Positions 16,715 through 22,647 of a DNA stretch of 64,000 nt are shown piece by piece. Below the pieces are notes generated by a model, which was given only the letters and a program-made list of their open reading frames with translations, had not been told where the DNA came from and ran no database searches. Numbering within the stretch: the first letter of the stretch is position 1; each line of letters opens with the position of its first letter. Source of the DNA: Flavonifractor sp. An10 (GTDB taxonomy: Bacteria; Bacillota; Clostridia; Oscillospirales; Oscillospiraceae); assembly GCF_002161215.1 (NCBI RefSeq), contig NZ_NFMB01000004.1:372001-436000 (forward strand), in the 5' to 3' direction. A program made the translations under genes and the position numbers.

Positions 16715-17674
16715 TTACATCATCTGCACCATCCGCCCCTGTCCTTGTCCCTGCTCCGACTGGAGCCACAATGCCATCTCCGCCATGGCAGGGCTGAATA
16801 TGGGGGCAGGGGCTGTCTCGCCCCGCTGGATCGGGAGCAGGGCGCGCGTAACTTCGTCCAGCAGGGCCTTGTCCGGACACTGGTCAATCACAGAGCCGGA
16901 GGCGCTCAGAATCAGCTCGTAGGAGGTGTCCGTCAGGGTAACCCTGTCTGCAAGGGCATGGCCTGCCAGAAAGCCGGCAATGTTTTCAGGCGTGCCGTGC
17001 AGCAGGCAGCTTGTCCGGCGCCCGGCCTGATCCACAAAGGCATGCACCTGATCCCGGCTCTGGAACAGCTCGTTCAGCTTGATCCGCCTGACCAGTTCCC
17101 TGCCGGGCAGGGTGCGGCCTCCGGCACAGATGCGTGGAAACAGGGTGGGCAGATCCCGCTCACCCCAGCCGTCTGCAATGTCCCTCCTCCGCGGCAGCTC
17201 AGAGCGGATGTCCTCCAGGATTCCGGCATCCAGAGTCCGGCCGCGCAGATCGCTGTATAAATCCCGGAGTTCTTCCGGACAGTTCCGGAAGAGCTGCACC
17301 TCGTAGGCGTGATACGCCGCCAGCGGAAGCCCTTTGAACTGGAATGTATCCCCGCCCCCGGGGAGGCCCGCCAGGCAGTCCGGCTCCCGCAGGATGTTCC
17401 GGTACACCTCCTCCCCTCCGGCGATGAGCCAGGCCCGGAACTGGCTGAATCCGTCCCCCAGGCAGGGGATGCCCCGAGCGGTGGCAGCGGCCAGGAGATC
17501 CTGCCGGCAGGCGGCCTGCATGTATTCTTCCAGGATCAACTGCCAGTCCAGGATCTCCTCCATGGTGTGTTTTTCCAGGGCGGCAGTCAACCTGCACCGC
17601 TGTGTCTCCTGGTCTGAATAAGGCCCTCCTGCGTTGACGCTGTCGATGATACCCCAAAACATGTTTCTGTCCAA
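16715..17674 (-). CDS. DUF4240-like protein, first gene of element operon, tail RMVQMM
   Basis: About 319 residues. The N-terminus MDRNMFWGIIDSVNAGG..LTAALEKHTMEEILDWQLILEEYMQAA matches DUF4240, a helical domain of unknown role. The C-terminal part has no relative I recognise. The end SEQGQGQGRMVQMM has the Gln-rich linker and Met-rich close of the tagged set. TTG at 17674 lies seven bases after GGGGAGGG; ATG four codons later is possible. It is the promoter-proximal gene, directly after the structured leader at 17.75-17.97 kb. Confidence 0.6.
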   Translation of the reverse strand: MDRNMFWGIIDSVNAGGPYSDQETQRCRLTAALEKHTMEEILDWQLILEEYMQAACRQDLLAAATARGIPCLGDGFSQFRAWLIAGGEEVYRNILREPDCLAGLPGGGDTFQFKGLPLAAYHAYEVQLFRNCPEELRDLYSDLRGRTLDAGILEDIRSELPRRRDIADGWGERDLPTLFPRICAGGRTLPGRELVRRIKLNELFQSRDQVHAFVDQAGRRTSCLLHGTPENIAGFLAGHALADRVTLTDTSYELILSASGSVIDQCPDKALLDEVTRALLPIQRGETAPAPIFSPAMAEMALWLQSEQGQGQGRMVQMM

Positions 17675-17749
17675 TTTCAATCCCTCCCCAAAGTGCCTCT
17701 TTATCACTGTTTTTGTGGCCCTCGTCCGGATTTCCATCCTGCCGTATGC

Positions 17750-17850
17750 TCAGCAAAGCGGACGAGAGACCGTGTGCCCTTTTTGGCAGTACCTGTAATG
17801 CCGTTGTACCCTGCTATGCTTCTCAGGGTACAAACTGAAAACGCCCTATT
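17750..17850 (-). promoter_or_regulatory. Structured intergenic repeat of the element, copy 2
   Basis: The minus strand forms a ten-base-pair hairpin, TTGTACCCTG and CAGGGTACAA, then after ACGGCATTACAGGTAC the string TGCCAAAAAGGGCACAC (17767-17784 region). It matches copy 1 near 15.4 kb in block order and sequence. It lies between the leader terminator and the first gene of the element operon, so a role in operon expression is plausible (inference). Confidence 0.5.
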
Positions 17851-17972
17851 TGAATTTACCGGGCAGCAAAAAAGCGTCGGCCTGGTGGTTGACGAAACCA
17901 ACAAACCGACGCATTGCATTTTGTGTATCTTTTTTTCGAATTTCTGTGCCCTGGCTGTGTTCAAATAGGGCG
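17842..17972 (-). promoter_or_regulatory. 13-bp inverted repeat enclosing an attenuator-like terminator
   Basis: CGCCCTATTTGAA (17842-17854) and TTCAAATAGGGCG (17960-17972) are exact inverted copies. Between them, GCGTCGG (17874-17880) pairs with CCGACGC (17906-17912), with an inner TGGTT/AACCA stem. On the minus strand this hairpin is followed by TTTTTT, a strong intrinsic terminator placed before the first element gene. This fits attenuation of the element operon or protection from upstream transcription. The 400-base gap 17738-18146 holds no credible gene. Confidence 0.6.
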
Positions 17973-18084
17973 CTAAACCCTGCCGGAGCTCGGAAACTGG
18001 GGAAATCCAGGGGCAGACCCTTCCAATGCCCCGAAATACCGCGAAAATATCCTTTTTTCAGAACTCAGATTTCAGGAAAGTAAA

Positions 18085-18145
18085 AAAGCCACACCCTCTG
18101 ATACTCTAAGCGTTCCACTTAAAATATCCAGATTGGTGTGGCTTT
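18085..18145 (-). terminator. Terminator of tRNA operon
   Basis: AAAGCCACACC (18085-18095) and GGTGTGGCTTT (18135-18145) form an 11-base-pair hairpin immediately after the tRNA-Lys CCA end. On the minus strand it continues into TTTTTTAC. It separates the tRNA operon from the mobile element. Confidence 0.8.
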
Positions 18146-18146
18146 C

Positions 18147-18222
18147 TGGTGACCCGTCGGGGATTCGAACCCCGGACCCACTGCTTAAAAGGCAGTTGCT
18201 CTGCCAACTGAGCTAACGAGTC
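18147..18222 (-). tRNA. tRNA-Lys (TTT)
   Basis: 76 bases with encoded CCA. The acceptor arm GACTCGT pairs with ACGGGTC, the T-arm is CGGGGTTCGAATCCCCG, and the anticodon loop CTTTTAA carries TTT. Last gene of the five-tRNA operon. Confidence 0.95.
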
Positions 18223-18225
18223 GTA

Positions 18226-18300
18226 TGGCTGGGATGGCTGGGCTCGAACCAGCGAATGCGGGAGTCAAAGTCCCGTGCCTTACCACTTGGCTACACCCCA
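18226..18300 (-). tRNA. tRNA-Gln (TTG)
   Basis: 75 bases with encoded CCA. Acceptor TGGGGTG pairs with CATCCCA, the T-loop is GGTTCGAGCC, and the anticodon loop CTTTGAC carries TTG. Confidence 0.95.
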
Positions 18301-18322
18301 GTGTCGCTGGTCTGTCATAAGC

Positions 18323-18353
18323 GAAGGGCCGGAGCGGGACGCTCCGGCCCTTC
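18323..18353. repeat. 13-bp perfect hairpin between tRNA-Gln and tRNA-His
   Basis: GAAGGGCCGGAGC and GCTCCGGCCCTTC flank a five-base loop. No T-run follows on either strand, so it is more likely a processing or spacer structure than a terminator. Confidence 0.7.
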
Positions 18354-18368
18354 CGCCTTGAGGTCTTA

Positions 18369-18445
18369 TGGGGTGGGAGACGGGACTCGAACCCGCGACA
18401 CTCGGAACCACAATCCGATGCTCTACCAACTGAACTACACCCACC
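18369..18445 (-). tRNA. tRNA-His (GTG)
   Basis: 77 bases including the extra 5' G that pairs with C73, as in all bacterial tRNA-His. The anticodon loop TTGTGGT carries GTG; the T-arm is GCGGGTTCGAGTCCCG. One acceptor pair (T6 with T67) appears mismatched. CCA is encoded. Confidence 0.9.
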
Positions 18446-18480
18446 ATATTGATTGCGGAGGAAGATGGTATACCTGAAGT

Positions 18481-18525
18481 TTGTCCGAACAGCGGACATG
18501 CCGGCGGCATGTCTGCCGGACAAAG
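18481..18525. repeat. Palindromic hairpin between tRNA-His and tRNA-Arg
   Basis: Outer arms TTTGTCCG (18481-18488) and CGGACAAA (18518-18525) enclose a second palindrome made from GCGGACATGCC and GGCATGTCTGC. A strongly structured 45-base spacer inside the tRNA transcript. Confidence 0.65.
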
Positions 18526-18592
18526 TCCCTTCCGAAGAAGGCGAGCCAAAGGCGAAGCCTGATTCGCAGTCAGGAACCGGGGAGAAAAGCAA

Positions 18593-18669
<77 letters not shown>

Positions 18670-18672
18670 GTA

Positions 18673-18746
18673 TGGAGCGGGTGATGGGAATCGAACCCAC
18701 GCGACCAGCTTGGAAGGCTGGGATTCTACCATTGAACTACACCCGC
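18673..18746 (-). tRNA. tRNA-Gly (TCC)
   Basis: 74 bases with encoded CCA. Acceptor GCGGGTG pairs with CACCCGC, and the anticodon loop CTTCCAA carries TCC. First gene of the operon, 36 bases after the -10 box. Confidence 0.95.
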
Positions 18747-18781
18747 ATGGGCGCCAACACCTTTGGCATGTCAGCCATAAA

Positions 18782-18810
18782 ATAGTAGCATATCCTTGCG
18801 AAATTGTCAA
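18782..18810 (-). promoter_or_regulatory. Sigma-A promoter of tRNA operon
   Basis: The minus strand has TTGACA (18810-18805), a 17-base spacer and TACTAT (18787-18782), close to the ideal vegetative promoter and directly upstream of tRNA-Gly. Confidence 0.85.
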
Positions 18811-18832
18811 CAGTTTTTTGCTCATTATTTGA

Positions 18833-18869
18833 GGGAACCGGAGGCGGCCCGCGCCCGCCTCCGGTTCCC
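18833..18869 (-). terminator. Hairpin terminator after YeiH-type gene
   Basis: GGGAACCGGAGGCGG (18833-18847) pairs with CCGCCTCCGGTTCCC (18855-18869). It starts 17 bases after the stop codon; no good T-run follows, so it could act with Rho or stabilise the 3' end. Confidence 0.6.
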
Positions 18870-18886
18870 CTGTGCCGCAGCCCTGC

Positions 18887-19915
18887 TTACCAGATACCCA
18901 GCACGTGCTGCATGCCCAGGCTCACCGCCGCGATGGCCACCCAACAGCAGAAGCCCATGAGGATGGGCTTGCCGCCGCTCTTCACCAGCTTGACCAGGTC
19001 GGTGTTCAGGCCGATGGCCCCCATGGCCATGATGATAAGGAACTTGGACAGCTCCTTGAAGGGGGCGAAAAAGCCGGGCTCCACCCCCGCCGCGGTGGCC
19101 GCGGTGGTGATTACCGAGGCCAGCACGAAGAACAGGATAAAGGTCGGGAAGACCTTTTTCAGGGAGAAGCCGCTCTCCCCGGCGCCGCCGGCCCTCCGCG
19201 CCTTTGCCGTGCGCCACAGGGCCAGAGCTAGGGTGATGGGGATGATGGCCAGGGTGCGGGTGAGCTTGACGATGGTGGCGGTGTCCAGGGTGTTGGCCCC
19301 GGGGTGCATCCCGTCCCAGGCGGCGGCCGCCGCCGTGACGGAGGAGGTGTCGTTCACCGCCGTGCCGGCGAAGAGGCCGAAGCCCTCGTTGCTCAGGCCC
19401 AGCGCACCCCCCAGGGTGGGGAAGAGCAGGGCGGCGGCCACATTGAACAGGAAGATCACCGAGATGGACTGGGCGATTTCCTCGTCGTCGGCGCCGATCA
19501 CCGGGGCGGTGGCGGCGATGGCGGAGCCGCCGCAGATGGAGGAGCCCACCCCTACCAGGGTGGAGATGTTGGAGGGTACCTTCATCAGCTTGTGCAGGGC
19601 AAAGGCCACCACCAGGGAGGTGGTGATGGTGGACAGGATGATGGGCAGGGACTGGAGCCCCACCTTGGCGATCTCTGACAGGTTCAGGCCGAAGCCCAGC
19701 AGGATCACCGCGTACTGCAAAATTTTCTTGGAGGTGAAGGCGATACCCGCCTGGGTGCGCCTCTTCTCCCGGTAAAACAGGGCGACTACCATGCCCGCCA
19801 GGATGGCGAACACCGGCCCGCCCACCACCGGCACCGCCCTGCCCAGCAGCCAGCAGGGCAGGGCGATGCACAGGCACAGAAGCAGGCCAAGCCCCCGGTC
19901 TTTCCAAACGCTCAC
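18887..19915 (-). CDS. YeiH/UPF0324-family membrane protein (putative sulfate exporter)
   Basis: Polytopic inner-membrane protein of about 342 residues in the YeiH/UPF0324 family (Cons_hypoth698), annotated by homology as sulfate exporters and in some bacteria induced during sulfonate or cysteine metabolism. Hallmarks are [64 protein letters not shown] and [14 protein letters not shown], with about ten hydrophobic helices. GTG at 19915 has GAGAGGAA upstream; the ATG 19 codons earlier has no site and lies in the promoter region. A LysR-type site lies just upstream. The transported substrate is not proven. Confidence 0.8.
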   Translation of the reverse strand: MSVWKDRGLGLLLCLCIALPCWLLGRAVPVVGGPVFAILAGMVVALFYREKRRTQAGIAFTSKKILQYAVILLGFGLNLSEIAKVGLQSLPIILSTITTSLVVAFALHKLMKVPSNISTLVGVGSSICGGSAIAATAPVIGADDEEIAQSISVIFLFNVAAALLFPTLGGALGLSNEGFGLFAGTAVNDTSSVTAAAAAWDGMHPGANTLDTATIVKLTRTLAIIPITLALALWRTAKARRAGGAGESGFSLKKVFPTFILFFVLASVITTAATAAGVEPGFFAPFKELSKFLIIMAMGAIGLNTDLVKLVKSGGKPILMGFCCWVAIAAVSLGMQHVLGIW

Positions 19916-19966
19916 AGCAGATTCCTCTCTTTCTACGGTTCTTGCCCCATCATACACCTGAACTTC

Positions 19967-19983
19967 TATCATGTAAAATGATA
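19967..19983. promoter_or_regulatory. LysR-type palindrome upstream of YeiH-type gene
   Basis: TATCAT-GTAAA-ATGATA is a 17-base interrupted palindrome containing T-N11-A, the LysR-family consensus. yeiH genes are typically controlled by such regulators. No LysR gene is in the window. Confidence 0.4.
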
Positions 19984-20112
19984 CATATTTATTTTACCAT
20001 AATATTATCTTATTTCTAATTTCGCCCGCTCCCGCCCTTGCCCCCAGGGCGCTTTTCCGGTATAATGTAGCAGAGTATTATGCCATTCCATAATAAAGGA
20101 GCCCTGCCAGCC

Positions 20113-21126
20113 ATGTTACAGACCGTCATCCCCCAGGGGTACGCCCCCTGCCTGAACCTGTACGACACCCAGAAGGCCATCGGCCTGCTCAAGCGCCTGT
20201 TTGAGGACACCCTGGGCGGCGCCCTCCACCTGCGCCGGGTATCCGCCCCCCTGTTTGTGGAGGCCTCCACCGGCCTGAACGACGATCTCAACGGCGTGGA
20301 GCGGGCTGTGTCCTTTGACATCCCCGACGCCGGCCGGGACGCCCAGGTGGTTCACTCCCTGGCCAAGTGGAAGCGCATGGCCCTGTACCGCTACCAGTTC
20401 TCCGTGGGGGAGGGCCTGTACACCGACATGAACGCCATCCGCCGGGACGAGGAGCTGGACAACCTCCACTCGGTGTACGTGGATCAGTGGGACTGGGAGA
20501 AGGTGATCGCCCCCCGGGATCGGACGGTGGAGTATCTCCAGCAGACGGTGAACACCATTGTGGCCGCCATGCGGGAGACCCAGGCCACCCTGCGCTCCGT
20601 GTTCCCCCAGCTCACCCCCCTGCCCCTGCTGGCGGAGGAGGTGTCCTTCGTCACCGCCCAGGAGCTGGAGGATCGCTGGCCCGACCTGTCCCCCAAGGAG
20701 CGGGAGGATGCCTGGGTAAAGGAGCACCCGGTCACCTTCCTCATGGGCATCGGCGGGGCCCTCAAGTCGGGAAAGCCCCACGACGGCCGGGCTCCCGACT
20801 ACGACGACTGGAGCCTCAACGGCGACATTCTGGTGTGGAACTCGGTGCTGGGCCGGGCCTTTGAGCTGTCCTCCATGGGCATCCGGGTGGACGCCGCCGC
20901 TCTGGACAAGCAGCTCTCCATCGCCGGGTGCGACAACCGGCGGGAGCTGCCCTTCCACAAGCTGCTGCTGGAGGGCAAGCTGCCCCTGACCATCGGCGGC
21001 GGCATCGGCCAGTCCCGGCTGTGTATGTTGCTTCTTGGCAAGGCCCACATCGGCGAGGTGCAGGTGTCCGTCTGGGACGAGCAGACTCTCCAGGCCTGCC
21101 GGGATGCCGGGGTGATTCTCCTCTGA
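20113..21126 (+). CDS. asnA: Aspartate-ammonia ligase
   Basis: Ammonia-dependent asparagine synthetase: aspartate + ATP + NH3 to asparagine + AMP + PPi. The 337-residue protein has the full AsnA set, including RVSAPLFVEASTGLNDDLNGVERAVSFD, YVDQWDWEKVI, FLMGIGG and GGGIGQSRLCMLLLGKAHIGEVQVSVW, related to class II aminoacyl-tRNA synthetases. ATG at 20113 is chosen because AAGGAG lies 11 bases upstream and the family starts near here. It is convergent with dpaB and followed by a strong bidirectional terminator. Confidence 0.95.
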   Translation: MLQTVIPQGYAPCLNLYDTQKAIGLLKRLFEDTLGGALHLRRVSAPLFVEASTGLNDDLNGVERAVSFDIPDAGRDAQVVHSLAKWKRMALYRYQFSVGEGLYTDMNAIRRDEELDNLHSVYVDQWDWEKVIAPRDRTVEYLQQTVNTIVAAMRETQATLRSVFPQLTPLPLLAEEVSFVTAQELEDRWPDLSPKEREDAWVKEHPVTFLMGIGGALKSGKPHDGRAPDYDDWSLNGDILVWNSVLGRAFELSSMGIRVDAAALDKQLSIAGCDNRRELPFHKLLLEGKLPLTIGGGIGQSRLCMLLLGKAHIGEVQVSVWDEQTLQACRDAGVILL

Positions 21127-21156
21127 GCATCTCAACGGATGAGCCGCGGCAAACAC

Positions 21157-21206
21157 ACGCATAGGAGAACCCCCGGCCCGTCTGGGCCGGGGGTTCTCTT
21201 ATGCGT
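21157..21206. terminator. Bidirectional terminator between asnA and dpaB
   Basis: ACGCATA..GAGAACCCCCGGCCC pairs with GGGCCGGGGGTTCTC..TATGCGT around a GTCT loop, about 23 base pairs. It serves both convergent genes. Confidence 0.8.
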
Positions 21207-21211
21207 GCCGC

Positions 21212-21799
21212 TCATGCCGGCGGGCCCAGCAGCACCGGCTGGAGCTGCCTCCCCGCCAGGGCTGCGTCGATGGTATCCTCCACCTGGGAGAAGTCGGCCA
21301 CCAGGGAGGTAGGCTTCTTCGCCGGATCGTCCTGCCGGAAGGGGACGAAGTAGACGTTTTTCTTGTCCAGCAGGGCGCCGATGTTCCTGGCCGAGGCGGC
21401 CAGGCCGTCGTTGGTGGCGGGGCAGAGCACCACCGGCCGTCCGTTGCGCAGGTGGGCCTTGGCCGCCATGGTGACGGCGGTGTCGGTGACGCCGTTTGCC
21501 AGCTTTGCCAGGGTATTGCCTGTGCAGGGGCAGATCACCAGCACGTCCAGCAGGCCCTTCGGCCCGATGGGCTCGGCCCTGGCGATGGAGTCGATCACCG
21601 GCTTGCCGCAGATACGCTCCATCTCCGCTGTGAAGTCGCAGGCCCTGCCGAAGCGGGTGTCGGTGACGGCGCTGGCCTCCGAGACAATGGGGGTCACGTC
21701 CCCATACCGGGCGCGCACCCGCCCCAGGGCCTCCATGGCCTGGCTGAATGTACAGAAGGAGCCGCAGAAGGCGAACCCCACCCTTACCTGTTGTTCCAT
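21212..21799 (-). CDS. dpaB: Dipicolinate synthase subunit B (flavoprotein)
   Basis: DpaB/SpoVFB, 195 residues, a flavoprotein-fold subunit. With DpaA it makes dipicolinic acid from dihydroxy-tetrahydrodipicolinate in the mother cell for spore core heat resistance. Seen: RVGFAFCGSFCTFSQAMEALGRV at the N-terminus, LLDVLVICPCTGNTLAKLANGVTDTAVTMAAKAHLRN and PVVLCPATNDGLAASARNIGALLDKKNVYFVPF, all typical. ATG at 21799 is three bases after the dpaA stop, the usual dpaAB order. The partner gene upstream is truncated. Confidence 0.95.
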   Translation of the reverse strand: MEQQVRVGFAFCGSFCTFSQAMEALGRVRARYGDVTPIVSEASAVTDTRFGRACDFTAEMERICGKPVIDSIARAEPIGPKGLLDVLVICPCTGNTLAKLANGVTDTAVTMAAKAHLRNGRPVVLCPATNDGLAASARNIGALLDKKNVYFVPFRQDDPAKKPTSLVADFSQVEDTIDAALAGRQLQPVLLGPPA

Positions 21800-21801
21800 G
21801 C

Positions 21802-22299
21802 TCACACTCCCAGTTCGCTCAGAATGTTGTAGATGGCGGTGCGAATGGCCCGGCCCGCCGTCACCGGGGCCACCTTGCCCGGCAGGGACAGGGCCCACAC
21901 CACCTTTTTCCCCAGCCGGGCCGCCGCGTCCAGATCCACGCCGCCGGGCTTGGAGGCCAGGTCGATCACCAGGCAGTCCGGCCGGAGCTCGGCCAGCTCC
22001 GCCTCCCCCAGCACCCGGGCGGGCACGGTGTTGACCACCAGATCGTAGCCGCACAGCCAGGGCCGCAGCTGCCCGGTGTGCTCGGTGCCGAAGCCAAAGC
22101 TCTCCGCCCAGGCCAGGTCGGCGTATTTCCGGGCGGCCACACTCACCCTGGCCCCCAGCCCCGCCAGCCGGGGAGCCAGGACCCGGCCCAGCCGGCCGTA
22201 GCCGATCACCAGCGCCCGGGCTCCGTGGAGGGTGATGGGCAGCTCCTCCATGGCGATCTGAATGGCCCCCTCTGCGGTGGGGAGCGCATTGGTGAATGG
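21802..22299 (-). pseudogene. dpaA: Dipicolinate synthase subunit A, 3' half only (interrupted)
   Basis: The C-terminal Rossmann half of DpaA/SpoVFA: NALPTAEGAIQIAMEELPITLHGARALVIGYGRLGRVLAPRLAGLGA to LVIDLASKPGGVDLDAA and LSLPGKVAPVTAGRAI. The intact protein is about 290-300 residues; here homology stops abruptly at FTNALPTAEG (base about 22296), equivalent to roughly residue 135 of the B. subtilis protein. Upstream codons in this frame (EAPCASSRRGLGSLCP) do not resemble DpaA and reach a TAG near 22353 with no start codon. A serine recombinase gene begins 330 bases beyond the break. Either the gene is dead or it is rejoined by excision during sporulation. Confidence 0.8.
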
Positions 22300-22575
22300 A
22301 CACAGAGAGCCAAGCCCCCGGCGCGATGATGCACACGGTGCCTCTGGCTATATTCAAGGACTCCACTACCCTGCTCACCAGGGGAGAGCTGACCGGCACG
22401 GCCTGGTTTCCCCATCCCCATGCAATCAGGCAAGATACGGGCAAAGAATTCATAGAGTTCTAATGTGGGGGCTTCAAGCCTGTAGGCCAAAATGATTCCG
22501 GCGCCAGGCCGGCATCCCGCCCCGCAACTCAACGGGCTAAAGCCAGTTTCCCGCCAACGGAAAGGAGCTCTCTGT
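22300..22575. other. Junction segment between dpaA fragment and recombinase
   Basis: About 275 bases with no recognisable gene. A minus-strand frame contains AVPVSSPLVSRVVESLNIARGTVCIIAPGAW, which looks protein-like but has no relative I know and runs out of frame into dpaA. This is where the attachment site of the recombinase would be expected (inference); no repeat of it was found by eye elsewhere in the window. Confidence 0.4.
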
Positions 22576-22647
22576 ATGTCCGTATACTCTATCCACGGTT
22601 TTCTGCTGTGCGCCATGCTGCGAGCGGGCCATGCACTCCGCAACTGA
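22576..22647 (+). CDS. Possible 23-residue leader peptide of the recombinase
   Basis: AAAGGAG lies 10 bases before ATG 22576, which opens MSVYSIHGFLLCAMLRAGHALRN then TGA. The frame overlaps the recombinase ATG (22631) by 17 bases, and that ATG has no ribosome binding site of its own. Translational coupling from this leader would explain how the recombinase is expressed. Conservation is unknown. Confidence 0.4.
   Translation: MSVYSIHGFLLCAMLRAGHALRN

Noticed and set aside
17704-17964. 86-codon minus-strand frame before the first element gene
   Set aside because: It consists of the terminator hairpin and regulatory repeat; better explained as leader DNA.
18000-18147. tRNA-Lys 3' end as the attachment site of the mobile element
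   Set aside because: A native terminator follows the tRNA directly and no repeat of the tRNA end was seen, so integration into this tRNA is not supported.
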